A stretch of 64,000 bases of DNA, from positions 250,001-314,000 of the forward strand of contig CAJHNH020008568.1 of the NCBI GenBank assembly GCA_905116865.2, given 5' to 3'. The position numbers and the translations under genes were made by a program. Of this stretch, positions 1-10,287 are shown one piece after another; the first letter of the stretch is position 1, and each line of letters opens with the position of its first letter. The DNA is from Candidula unifasciata (taxonomy: Eukaryota; Mollusca; Gastropoda; Stylommatophora; Geomitridae). The notes beneath the pieces are model-generated. The model saw only the letters and a program-made list of their open reading frames with translations. It was not told the DNA's origin and did not search any database.

Positions 1-62
1 AGCTGAAGTTGCCAGGTTTGAATTATACCCAGGATCAGTTGTTCTTTCTCAGCTTTGCTCAG
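1..62 (+). CDS. M13 metallopeptidase gene, penultimate-region exon (partial)
   Basis: Reading from base 3 gives LKLPGLNYTQDQLFFLSFAQ, closely matching the segment of neprilysin/ECE (peptidase family M13) just before the conserved VWC motif. M13 enzymes are zinc ectopeptidases that cut small peptides at the cell surface. The catalytic HExxH and ExxxD motifs would lie upstream, outside the window. The exon ends in CAG followed by a GTAATT donor at 63, in phase 0. The gene is cut by the left edge. Family assignment rests on this segment together with the terminal exon at 5701. Confidence 0.85.
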
Positions 63-144
63 GTAATTATGTATTTATTGGCAGCCCCAGTAAGTATGTA
101 GCAAAGGAGCTATTTCGCGCCTCTAGCATATAGTGTTTACAGAC

Positions 145-262
145 CAGTCAGACCTTGACTTTACTTCCCAGGACTCGACCTGGGTCAACCAGGGAACTAA
201 GGTCATTTTTTAAAAATCTGACTTTATTGGCATTTCGGGTCACGAACGCCTCTATCGGTCCA
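145..262 (-). repeat. SINE family C fragment
   Basis: The reverse complement gives the family body (AAATGACCTTAG, GACCCAGGTCGA, GGGAAGTAAAG). Only the middle of the element remains. It lies in the M13 intron. Confidence 0.55.
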
Positions 263-371
263 CCAATACAATTTCCGAAAAAAATTTGACTTGACCCACG
301 AACAATTTCTCTGCTTTGGGCTTTATGTTTTTTTTAGCTCGCAAACAGCATCACTTGTACTCGGGGTGGCT

Positions 372-705
372 GGTTGTGAACACGGGACTGGAATTTTTTC
401 ACGTGGACTTGGACTTCTTGTATTTCCCCTGGTCTCTGGGTAGTGTAGAGGGACGCCCATGTGCATTGTTGCACACATAAAGAATCCATTGGCAGCTGGA
501 AATCGAAAAGAGTAGCCCAACGGTGCTGCCCGGGTAAAAATTGGAGTTCAAAATCTACTCAAAGTATTTTAGGATCCTCGCCGGTGCTACAGAGTCTGTG
601 CACTGTGCTGAGCTTCTTCGGACTCAGACGAGTTAAAAGAAGAACGGAGCACTTATGGGTTACTACCCGTGTGTCCTGATGTTGATCCGTTGTTCAAAAC
701 CTCCA
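372..705 (+). repeat. SINE family D copy, 5' truncated
   Basis: Shares a long colinear stretch with 32383-32785 and 54000-54345, including TTTTTTCACGTGGACTTGGA, GCATTGTTGCACACA, the AGGATCCTCGCCGGTGCTAC block and a TTGATCCGTTGTTCAAAACC 3' end. The tRNA-like head seen in the other copies is missing. Confidence 0.75.
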
Positions 706-1429
706 CACACACACACAAAACAAGGATACAGACAAGGAAAAAAAAAAAAAACAGGAGTTCGTAGACAGTTGTCTGACGTTATTAAGGAATGAAACTCTTC
801 TTCGAATGTTAAAAGTCTTCCTTCCCCTTCTCTACCATCTACTTGTGCAAGTAGCTGTCCACCAAAAGGGTACAGTTATAATGTATATTTTTATATTATA
901 TACGTTTGACAAACATAAATCCATTTACAATTTTTTTTTTTTTTACTTGCTTCTGGGGCGGGCGAATGGATTAGTCAGGTTTGCATTAATTATTGTGGGG
1001 GAAATCGTTTTGCTTGGCGAACGTTGTCAAAGAATGGTGGTAGTGACTCGAGGTACCACTGTCTATGGATGTGAACCCATCACATCTGGACCCGTAAGCA
1101 AGCGTCTAGCTTGCCACCGCGGTTCCCTGTAAGTATATAAACATAAGATATGTGTGTAGCAGACACCTGAAGCCGACATTAGACATGATGGGTCCCACAC
1201 ACACACACACACACACACCACAAACACCACACGACTTACAGAGATAAAACATGTTGAGACCGACATGGGTACAAAGCGGCAACTATTCATTATGTTGTCA
1301 CCAACACTGGCGTGTCACTGCACCTCGGGCTTCCCCATGCGTGCTTAGTCTCCGATGTTGCTATCATTCCAAGGTACCTCTGAAATGTTTTGTTTTTAAA
1401 TTTTTTAATTAGAAGTTAGTTATAATGCC

Positions 1430-1810
1430 TCCTATCTTGACCTCGACATCATAGACGTGCTTGGCCAGGCTTGGTCCCATGTCACGTATCGCTTTAGTTC
1501 GGACCACGTCCAGCTGCATATGTATAAAAATCTGGAGCTGGCCGTGGTTCGGACCAACCTAGTCCGTACAGCATTGGCAACATCTACACTGCCTACACCT
1601 CTGGCCGTCTGTGTTAGTGCAGTTTCCAGCGGGTCCACTGATTCATTACCCTTTACTCTGGCGTGCCCGGGTGTGTAGATCCAGGGGAGGACGGGAAGTG
1701 CAACTATTCTTTCTGCACAAAAGCTGGACACCAGCAGCTCCTCGTGTAACAACACAATGTTCATCTGACCCGACAGGCTTTCACCAAGGAACAGTTTCAA
1801 ACACAACCCA
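1430..1810 (-). mobile_element. LINE RNase H domain fragment
   Basis: The minus-strand frame encodes YTPGHARVKGNESVD, the C-terminal RNase H motif (W-x-PGHxGxxGNExAD) of I/Jockey-type non-LTR retrotransposons, followed by downstream linker residues. The frame has drifted and the copy is 5' truncated. It lies in the M13 intron. Confidence 0.65.
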
Positions 1811-1867
1811 TATCCCCGTGGGTGTTACCTCTCCTATCATGGATCATAAAGGTCCCTTTCCCGCGCC

Positions 1868-2121
1868 TGGATCTATACCTCTAGATATGCTGGATCTATA
1901 CCTCTAGATATGCTGGATCTATACCCCTAGATATGCTGGATCTATACCTCTAGATATGCTGGATCTATACCTCTAGATATGCTGGATCTATACCTCTAGA
2001 TATGCTGGATCTATACCTCTAGATATGCTGGATCTATACCTCTAGATATGCTGGATCTATACGTCTAGATATGCTGGATCTATACCTCTAGATATGCTGG
2101 ATCTATACGTCTAGATATGCT
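1868..2121. repeat. Minisatellite, 23 bp x 11
   Basis: Tandem units begin TGGATCTATACCTCTAGATA and are nearly identical; the main variants are C-to-G or T-to-C at one position. The array lies between two RNase H fragments of opposite orientation. Confidence 0.95.
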
Positions 2122-2123
2122 GG

Positions 2124-2690
2124 TGTGAAAGGTAATGAAGGAGCGGAACAACAGGCAGGCAATGTACCAGTGTATGTGGGGAGAAGCACAAACAGAGAAA
2201 ATATCAGTAAGGCTGGGCTAGTGGACAATTACAAATCTCTGATACTAACACGACTGGGTGTTGTGGGAGTAAAGCGTGTCTATGCTGCCTTCCGGGAGTC
2301 GCCATGGCGGAGCGGCTAGACGCGCGCCCCGGATCGGAAGGTTGTGGGTTCGCTCCCTGGCAGAGCCGGACTTTTCTTCAAAAATGACCTTGGCTACCCT
2401 GAGTGGGTACCGGGTGCAGTCCCGGGAAGTAGAAGCGGCCGGCGTGATGCTGACCACATCACCCATCTGGTGTCGTTGGTCTATAAAATATAGGTCTAGC
2501 CCTATATGCCCTATACGCCTAAAGGTGTGGAAAAGGGTCCTTTACTTTAACTAACTTGTTATGCCACCTTCCAGGCCAAGATAGGAGACATTATATCCAA
2601 ATCCTCAAAGAAACATAGGGACCTTGGAGTGACTGCTGCATCAGAGGACTGAGCACGCATGGGAATCCCCAGTGTGCAGTGATGTTAACT
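2124..2690 (+). mobile_element. LINE RNase H fragment and 3' tail, split by a SINE
   Basis: AGVKGNEGAEQQAG at 2124 is a decayed copy of the RNase H GNExAD motif. The matching LINE 3' tail (GCACGCATGGGAATCCCCAG, then GTGATGTT) follows at 2570-2690. The SINE C copy at 2290-2555 lies between them, probably inserted into the LINE. Confidence 0.55.
2290..2555 (+). repeat. SINE family C, near full length
   Basis: Has a tRNA-like head with a box-B-like GTTGTGGGTTCGCTCC, then the body AAAATGACCTTGGCTACCCT, GGCGTGATGCTGACCACATC and the tail TAGGTCTAGCCCTATATGCC with CTTTACTT. One of about eleven copies in the window. Confidence 0.8.
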
Positions 2691-2696
2691 GAGACA

Positions 2697-2900
2697 ACCC
2701 CGGCTCTCTAGCGTAGTTGGCCAAACCGGATTGCGCGGTGACCGGGTGACAAACTCCTTGTGATCCGGGTTCACTCCCGGTGGTAGGCACAAAAGCCACA
2801 TTTCTCCCAGATTTACGGTATTTACAATGGAATCAAAGCCGAAAGGTTGCGATATCCATAATACCGAGCCTAAGGGTTAACAACTCATGGCTTCTGGATA
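2697..2900 (+). repeat. SINE family G copy
   Basis: tRNA-like head (CCGGCTCTCTAGCGTAGTTG, box-B-like GGGTTCACTCCCGG), then ACATTTCTCCCAGATTTACG and a body shared almost base for base with 35403-35615. Confidence 0.8.
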
Positions 2901-3222
2901 CTAAAACAAACAACTGTGACAACATAAAAGCCAGTGGTTGCTTGCAATCACTTACCACCTGTACCCTTTGCATCTTCTCCTGATGTTTTCATTTGGGGGG
3001 GGGGGGGGGGGTGGGGGGGGCATTATCCTGATGTTTTCATTGGGGGACATTTTACTTTCAGTTGATTTTTTTTTTTTTTTCAATTTACTTTCATTTGATA
3101 TTTTGCTTTCAGATAACCTGTGATAAAAAAGCACAGCCGAGTGCCTCATCACAAAATCCCCCTTCCATGCATTTCTTGTGAGTTATATTTTGTTAAATTT
3201 TTTTCAGGCATTTTTAGTATAT
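2901..3222. other. Intronic sequence with G-tract and T-tract
   Basis: No gene seen. An interrupted run of about 25 G lies at 2995-3020 and a T-tract at 3068-3081, with a short repeated CCTGATGTTTTCATT block on either side of the G-run. Confidence 0.6.
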
Positions 3223-3405
3223 ACCTTCCTCTTCCTAATGTTCACCAGTTGTAAACTCCAGGGCAAAGTTCTGGTTGTTCATGTATTTCTGGAATTTGGT
3301 CTTGTTCAAGAAGCTAAGTACTGTCTGCACATCTATTTTAAAGTTCTAGTTTATTTGTGCGCAGACTGTTGGTTCTTCATCTCCAAGGCAGAGGCAATTT
3401 GATTT
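3223..3405 (-). repeat. SINE-like family A copy
   Basis: On + this reads CTTCCTCTTCC, then GTAAACTCCAGGGCAAAGTT and TGCAGACTGTTGGTT. Strand is assigned by taking the pyrimidine-rich TTC end as the complement of a (GAA)n tail. Eleven copies were seen in the window. Confidence 0.7.
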
Positions 3406-3542
3406 TAAAGGTGATACCCTTATGCTACCATACCTTTCTGCAACATTCCTTATCTGGAGGATGGGTAAGCCCTTTTTGTTCTAACGGAATCATTATAACT
3501 GTCATAGCAGTTAGAACTGTAGAGGAGATCATAGTACAATGA

Positions 3543-4712
3543 CTAGAGCTGTCAAAGTATGAACAGATGAGACCATGGTACTATCCTTAGAGCTGTCAAA
3601 GTATAAACAGATGAGAACATGGTACTATCCCTAGAGCTGACAAAGCATAAACAGATGAGACCATGGTTCTATCCTTAGAGCTGACAAAGCATAAACAGAT
3701 GAGACCATGGTACTATCCTTAGAGCTGTCAAAGCATAAACAGATGAGACCATGGTACTATCCCTAGAGCTGACAAAGCATAAACAGATGAGACCATGGTA
3801 CTATCTCTAGAGCTGATAAAGTATAAACAGATGAGACTATGGTACTATCCTTAGAGCTGACAAAGTATAAACAGATGAGACCATGGTACTATCCTTAGAG
3901 CTGTCAGAGTATGAACAGATGAGACCGTGGTACTATCCCTAGAGCTGACAAAGCATAAACAGATGAGAACATGGTACTATCCTTAGAGCTGTCAAAGTAT
4001 AAACAGATGAGACCATGGTACTATCCTTAGAGCTGTCAGAGTATAAACAGATGAGACCATGGTTCTATCCCTAGAGCTGACAAAGTATAAACAGATGAGA
4101 CCATGGTACTATCCCTAGAGCTGTCAAAGTATAAACAGATGAGACCATGGTACTATCCCTAGAGCTGACAAAGCATAAACAGATGAGACCATGGTACTAT
4201 CCCTAGAGCTGTCAAAGCATAAACAGATGAGACCATGGTACTATCCTTAGAGCTGTCAAAGTATAAACAGATGAGACCATGGTACTATCCCTAGAGCTGT
4301 CAAAGCATAAACAGATGAGACCATGGTACTATCCCTAGAGCTGACAAAGTATAAACAGATGAGACCATGGTACTATCCTTAGAGCTGTCAAAGTATAAAC
4401 AGATGAGACCATGGTACTATCCTTAGAGCTGACAAAGCATAAACAGATGAGACCATAGTACTATCCCTAGAGCTGTCAAAGTATAAACAGATGAGACCAT
4501 GGTACTATCTTTAGAGCTGTCAAAGTATAAACAGATGAGACCATGGTACTATCTCTAGAGCTGTCAATGCATAAACAGATGAGACCATGGTACTATCCCT
4601 AGAGCTGTCAAAGCATAAACAGATGAGACCATGGTACCATGACTAGAGCTGTCAAAGCATAAACAGATGAGACCATGGTTCCATGACTAGAGCTGTCAAA
4701 GCATAAACAGAT
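3543..4712. repeat. Minisatellite, 44 bp x about 27
   Basis: Units run CTAGAGCTGTCAAAGTATAA, then ACAGATGAGACCATGGTACT and ATCC. Copies differ at a few recurrent sites (GTCA/GACA, GTAT/GCAT, TCCC/TCCT). It lies in the M13 intron and grades into the diverged arrays that follow. Confidence 0.95.
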
Positions 4713-5640
4713 GATGATCCCACCATGGTTAGAACTGTTATAGTATGGTGGTACCCTCACTAGAACTATCTATCATGGCATGGAATAGAAAAGACCCTGA
4801 GAGCATTATCTAAACTGTCACAGAATGGACTCTAAAACACACTGAGAGTATCACTAGAATGGTCGTAGAGTTTCTCTAAAAGAGACCAAGTATCACTAGT
4901 ACTGTCACAGAGTTTCTCTAAAACAGACCAAGTGTCACTACAACTTGTAGAGTTTCTCTAAAACAGACCAAGTATCACTAGAATTGTCGTAGAGTTTCTC
5001 TAAAACAGACAAAGTATCACTAGAATTGTCGTAGAGTTTCTCTAAAAGAGATCAAGTGCCACTAGAACTGTTACAGAATTTACTATTCTAGAGAGAATAT
5101 TACTAGAATTGTCATTAGAGACTCTAAAAGAGATGCTGAGATTGTTACTAGAACTGTCATTAGAGACTCTAAAAGAGATGCTGAGATTGTTACTAGAACT
5201 GTCATAGTAATGACTAAAAAAGACTCTAGAGTATAACTAGAAATGTTACATAATGAAATCTCAAAGAGACCCTGACAATATTGCTAGAACTTTTCCCTTT
5301 CTCAGACAGGACTATTAAAGTTAGCCTGACAATATCGCTATAACTTTCCCCTTTCTCAGACAGGATTATTAAAGATAGCCTGACAATATCACTAGAACTT
5401 TCCCCTTTCTTAGACAGGACTATTAAAGATAGCCTGACAATTTCACTAGAACTTTTCTCTTTCTTAGACAGGACTATTAAAGATAGCCTGACAATATCAC
5501 TAGAACTTCCCCCTTTCTTAGACAGGACTATTAAAGTTAACCTGACAATATCGCTATAACTTTCCCCTTTCTCAGACAGGATTATTAAAGATAGCCTGAC
5601 AATATCACTAGAACTTTCCCAAACTGGACTCTAAAGGAGA
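4713..5640. repeat. Diverged arrays related to the 44-bp minisatellite
   Basis: Successive blocks keep an ACTAGAACTGTCA-like core but change the spacer: about 43-45 bp units with GAGTTTCTCTAAAACAGACC (4850-5060), 46-bp units with GAGACTCTAAAAGAGATGCT (5100-5215), then six 54-bp units with CAGACAGGACTATTAAAG (5270-5625). It runs up to about 60 bp from the terminal M13 exon. Confidence 0.85.
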
Positions 5641-5700
5641 CACTGTGAGTATCATTAGAGTTGTCAAAGGAGTTCACTGTTACTTTGTTTCTCTCTACAG

Positions 5701-5893
5701 CCTGAATGCGATGTATCAGAATTCTCCAGAATTTGCCGACACGTTCAAATGTTCAACAGGCACTAGAATGAACCCACGATCCAAGTGTGCGGTCCTGGGA
5801 AAAATGTATAAATATGAAACAGAGATAACAGCAATTCAGCGGAGACAGCAACGAATGGAAACTCTATCTGTAAAAACATCACTGACTGTATAA
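5701..5893 (+). CDS. M13 metallopeptidase gene, terminal exon
   Basis: A pyrimidine tract and ACAG acceptor end at 5700. The open frame (incoming phase 2) carries QNSPEFADTFKC and MNPRSKC, the C-terminal signature of neprilysin/ECE-type M13 peptidases, including the two cysteines used in the ectodomain disulfides. Most family members stop after CxVW. Here the frame reads CAVL and continues about 30 residues, rich in Lys, Arg and Gln, to TAA at 5891-5893. The upstream exon at 1-62 ends in phase 0, so an exon of length 3n+2 should lie between. I did not find it: no TGG-TGY codon pair for the expected WC in a plausible exon. Confidence 0.8.
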
Positions 5894-6267
5894 GGAATAC
5901 CCTAAATTTCAGAGTAAAGTCGATCAGTCATACAAGTCGACCTCAAAAATTTTTACTTGAAATTCTGAGTTAGGCTCAGACCTACTTTACTGCAGTTTAT
6001 ACAAGTTCTGGAAAAGATTTCTTAAGCTTGAAAGCTATACTTTTATGCTGCAATTTACTGTACTTAATGTTCTTTAACTCTTTCTGTGTTCTACTTTCTG
6101 TGTTCAGACTAAGAAATTATTAATTCAACCTAGAAATGTTTTGCTCTGAAATAGTAAAAATTATAACACAAATGGGACAGAAGGATTTAAAGAAATTACT
6201 GGGACAGAGTGGGTTAATATAACTGGATGGGCAGAAAAGGATAAGAATAATATAAAAAATAAAAATG
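5894..6267 (+). other. Probable 3' UTR and flank of the M13 gene
   Basis: AT-rich, no ORF of note. AATAAA occurs at 6258-6263, a possible poly(A) signal. Within it, 6072-6217 begins TTAACTCTTTCTGT and ends near ACAGAGTGGGTTAA, a weak terminal-inverted-repeat pair with TTAA at both ends, listed separately as a MITE candidate. Confidence 0.4.
6072..6217. mobile_element. Possible TTAA-flanked MITE (piggyBac-like)
   Basis: The left end is TTAACTCTTTCTGTG. The reverse complement of the right end is TTAACCCACTCTGTCCC. The TTAA termini and partly matching 15-bp ends resemble the better-preserved element at 57749-57895. Both ends are degenerate, so this is tentative. Confidence 0.35.
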
Positions 6268-6425
6268 GTCCAACAAATTGCTGGATTGCTTAAAGCTGCA
6301 TTAGTTAAAGTTCAAAACTGGGTAAAATGTACATCCATACAAACTGTGTCCAACAAATTGCTGGATTGCTTGAAGCTGCATTAGTTAAAGTTCAAAACTG
6401 GGCAAAATGTACATCCATACAATCT
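6268..6425. repeat. 79/80-bp tandem duplication
   Basis: A block beginning GTCCAACAAATTGCTGGATT occurs twice in direct succession, with only two or three differences. Confidence 0.9.
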
Positions 6426-6539
6426 GGCAGCAAAATGTTTTCTCAATTACACAATAGAAAAGTGGGTCCTGTTCATGTTTCCCAGCCCATCTACACACTA
6501 CCTGACATTCATTCATACTTTCTCAGACTCTTCTGTGTT

Positions 6540-6733
6540 GAGGGGTGTCATGTTTTCTTCCTTCCAATTAGATCAGTGCAGATGTTGCATGTTCTATACT
6601 ACACAATGACACAGCTTTCAACGACACCCAGAACACGTAGAACTGGCCCTAACCCAAACCCCCTACCCACAGCCTCAACCTAGGTTACATGATAGACTCT
6701 TTTTGAAGAAAGTAGTACAACATGACACCCCTC
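6540..6733. mobile_element. Possible MITE with 15-bp terminal inverted repeats
   Basis: GAGGGGTGTCATGTT at 6540 is exactly inverted at 6719-6733. The interior holds AGAACTGGCCCTAACCC, also found at 59028-59045. No clear target duplication was seen. Confidence 0.4.
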
Positions 6734-6739
6734 TGTCCT

Positions 6740-7895
6740 AGATCAGATAGAGAAAGTGTATAGATGGGCCTGGAAACGTGAGCAGGTCCGAAAAGTTAAA
6801 TAGTAAACATACAAATATGATGATGAAGGGGACAACTGTGCACAAGTTATAGTCCATTCCAAAAGTCATACCTAAATTTAAAAATCTGTAACTTAGTAAC
6901 CGTTTGGTATAAACTGTTAAAATTTGGCATACAAACTGTTAATAATCATGTCCTCATAGGAAAAAAATTATAATATAAACAAACATCTCAATTTTATTTT
7001 GCCTTCTTTGCGGTATATAAAAAAAACAAAAAAAAAACATACCGATTCAAATCATAGTTATTACGTTTACAGTTAACGGAGTGTTGCAAATTTAAAAAAC
7101 CATCAAATTGTCCATGTTTTAGTGTAATCAGTACAAAGCGCACTTGTTTAAAATAGTGAATTAGATGTTATATACTGTATTAATCTCATTCACATAACTG
7201 TAACTCAATTTATAGGCATTTCACTCTCATGTGGCATTAGCCTCCATGAGTTAGATGAATGCAGTATTTCATTGTTTGCGGGATAGGCTATCAAAATAAT
7301 CATCACGCATCATTACACATGCGAAATAATTTCCCAAATAATTTTCACGCGTGTGGTTTAAAGTAAAAAATTAGTATCAGTTACCATATGTTCTATATTT
7401 TATGAGTACACAAATTATGATTCCGACAAAGATCAAAGAAATTCACTGCTTCAAAGAACAGTAGCACCTGTGCAGTTGTAAATTTTCAAATCATAAGTAC
7501 ATGGGAAATTGAAGACCATATGCAGAAATTTGTGTTAAACCGTCCAGGAGATATTTGTTTCAGCGTGATGGCAATACTTTTGGAACGGACTTTAGCAATG
7601 AAACTACCACTAATGTGAACAAACTTTCATTAATATCTATGAAGTTTACACAAATTCCCACAAAACCACCACAAACTCCTAGGGCAATAATACCACAAAC
7701 TCTCACACGCTAATGGGGTGAAATTAAACACACACATGCACACACCTCCCACACACACACCCACACCCACACACCCACACGTGCACACATGGGTTAAAAA
7801 TGATGCAACGTGTTTCTCAAAGTTTTAAGCGACTAACCTTTCCCACACCTTCAGGCATGTTGAGCATATAAAGCTAGACATAAATTTTATAGAAC
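6740..7895. other. AT-rich intergenic sequence
   Basis: No gene or recognised repeat apart from a CA-rich stretch at 7725-7790. Confidence 0.6.
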
Positions 7896-7899
7896 AAAG

Positions 7900-8240
7900 T
7901 GGGGCCTAAATGACTAAGAGGTTGGCATATATTGCTAGTTTGTTCTACACAGTGTTTGGGGCTTAAATGACTAAGAGGTTGGCATATATTGATAGTTTGA
8001 TCTATACAGTGTTTGGGGCTTAAATGACTAAGAGGTTGGCATATATTGCTAGTTTGATCTACACAGTGTTTGGGGCTTAAATGACTTAGAGGTTGGCATA
8101 TATTGCTAGTTTGATCTACACAGTGTTTGGGGCTTAAGTGACTAAGAGGTTGGCATATATTGCTAGTTTGATCTACACAGTGTTTGGGGCTTAAATGACT
8201 TATAGGTTGGCATATATTACTAGTTTGATCTACACAGTGT
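7900..8240. repeat. Minisatellite, 57 bp x 6
   Basis: Units contain GCTTAAATGACTAAGAGGTT and GGCATATATTGCTAGTTTGA. The starts at 7911, 7968 and 8025 give the 57-bp period. Confidence 0.95.
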
Positions 8241-8859
8241 ATGGAACAAACTTTATTTTTAAAGGATTACACATTGGGTATGCATTACTGTCTTCCATTT
8301 GACCCTTACAAACATTTGTCTTTCAAACAGCAATTTTTATTTTTATCTATAAAGCAAGTTCATAGCAAAATACATAATATAAATACAGAAAGAACACACA
8401 GGCATAGGTGGATAAAACCTACATTTAAATATATATACATACACACATACATACTTACATATACACACATGCACACATACATACATACATACATACACAC
8501 ATGCTCACATATACATATTCAGGCACACATACACACACTCTTCATTCATTAATTTAAGTACTGACATATAATAGGAACAGTTCCTATTGCATGTTTTCTA
8601 TCAACACCTACTTCCATTTATTGTTGTGAATTCTTTTTACAACTCTTTTTATTTGATACTGTTTATTATATGCCTTCAGATGCAGGATATATAATGGGGA
8701 CAGTTCTTATTGTACATCTTCTATTATCACCACCTACTTTTATTTTATTTTTTAAAATTCTTTTTAGAACTCTTTTTATTTGATACTGTTTATTATATGC
8801 CTTTAGAAACTCTTTTCCTTTTTTATTTTTGTTTGGCCTACTTTATGTGTTGAGTACAC
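8241..8859. other. AT-rich spacer with (CATA)n microsatellite
   Basis: A CATACA-type microsatellite spans about 8430-8535. A segment at 8580-8660 recurs in diverged form at 8690-8775 (ATTCTTTTTA, ACTCTTTTTATTTGATACTG), a local duplication. No gene seen. Confidence 0.6.
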
Positions 8860-9095
8860 ACTTGTAGGAGCGGTTGGCGGAACAGTTGGAACACTAGGCT
8901 CTCAAGCCGGAGACCTGGGTTCGAATCCTCGGTAAGCTGGGGATTTTTTCTGTAGGGGGCAAAAAAAATCCTCACCTGCACAGTCGTGGTGACAGCACTA
9001 ACCATGTGGTTGTAAATCCTCGGGCTCAATGACCCCCCTGCCTACACCGCAAAAGTGGTAATAAAGGCAGTTATTGGCAGTTTATACGTACCTGT
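8860..9095 (+). repeat. SINE family E, full length
   Basis: tRNA-like 5' part: GAACACTAGGCTCTCAAGCC followed by the perfect pol III B box GGTTCGAATCC. The body holds CCTCACCTGCACAGTCGTGG and CCGCAAAAGTGGTAATAAAG. Not a tRNA gene, because the unit runs on into a SINE body found elsewhere. Confidence 0.8.
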
Positions 9096-9514
9096 ATGCT
9101 TACCTAGTGTTCTTCTTTTGTATTGGAGCTTATGCTGTAAAGCGTCGCAGAGAAGAGTTAGATGTAGTTTCATGTCTTTTGCTAGCTGCGTAGCTTGTGT
9201 TAATGTCATACTGTATTTCTGTAGCATCTTTTTTTACCCCATCCACACATCCACCGATCTCTTTCTTGGTCGGCCTCTTGACTTGGTCCTTGCTAAAGGT
9301 CATCAGCTTGTACTGCCTTGAAGAAGTGGGCTTTTTTTAGTGACATGAGCTTCCAGGTTTGCCAAGCTTAAAAATAGGTCAGAGAATATTTCCTAATTCA
9401 TAAAGACAGCTAGCCCTGTTTTTGCTGACTGATCTAAACACAGGAGACTCACATTCAGGGCATTTATTTTTTCTTCTTGTGGTACACAATGTTACCAGTA
9501 CTTTTTTTTTTCGG

Positions 9515-9700
9515 CGTTACTGTAATGCCGAGCGGTTACAATCCAGGTTCAACCCCAGGTAAGGTCATGGAGTTTATCTGTTGGGGACAAAATTAAATAT
9601 CCTAACCTGCACAGTCCGTGGCGACAGCACTAGCCATACGGCCCTAAATCCTCAGGCTCATAACTCGTCATGTACACCGCCCTAAAACTTGGTAAGACAG
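9515..9700 (+). repeat. SINE family E copy
   Basis: Box-B-like GGTTCAACCCC, then AACCTGCACAGTCCGTGGCG and GTACACCGCCCTAAAACTTG, colinear with 8860-9095. Confidence 0.7.
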
Positions 9701-9827
9701 ACAGTAGTGACAGTTGACAGTGACTGTAACAGACACTTTGTGGGGAGTGCTAGCACAGTCTTAGACATTTTATGTTGAGTACTGATACCTTTTTTTCTAG
9801 AAAAAAAAAAGCTCTGTTTATAACAAG

Positions 9828-10030
9828 TCGGCTTCTTTGGCTTAGGCGCTGCGTAATGCAGGAATGCCGGGTTCGATCCCAGCCTTGCGCTGGTTTCAAC
9901 TGTGGTATTGAGAAGTCGACAGTCCACAAAGCAATGGCAAACTACTGGACGTAAATGTGCCTAGAAAAACCACAACAGCCAAAAGATGCTTGAGTTGGTT
10001 CTGCTATGTCCTGTAAAGGATACGCAACTA
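9828..10030 (+). repeat. SINE family F copy
   Basis: tRNA-like head TTGGCTTAGGCGCTGCGTAA with B box GGGTTCGATCCCAG, then AAGCAATGGCAAACTACTGG and TGTCCTGTAAAGGATACGCA. Confidence 0.8.
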
Positions 10031-10287
10031 ATTAACTAATAACAGACAGCCAATATGTTTCACAGCATGAGAAACATGTAAATAACTATTTATTGTAATC
10101 AATTCCTTGCACAACTCTGGCTTGCTAGTAGGGTTTTACATTAATGTGAAATGTAAACATTTTTTAATGTCATCATTAATTAATGTAATCATTTCAAGAC
10201 ATGAATATAGCTGGTTAGTACAATTTTAAGTTAACTTGAAATGTAAATAAAGGTTAACGTCAACATTTTTGATGTAATCAATTCCAG

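Noticed and set aside
1868..2121. CRISPR-like regular short repeats
   Set aside because: Units are contiguous with no unique spacers, and the DNA is eukaryotic.
6645..6670. Telomere-like CCCTAACCC words (also at 59036)
   Set aside because: Only two imperfect repeats inside a dispersed element; no tandem telomeric array.
8870..8935. Possible tRNA gene with GGTTCGAATCC
   Set aside because: It is the head of a SINE E copy. The same unit with a long body recurs, and no full cloverleaf was evident.
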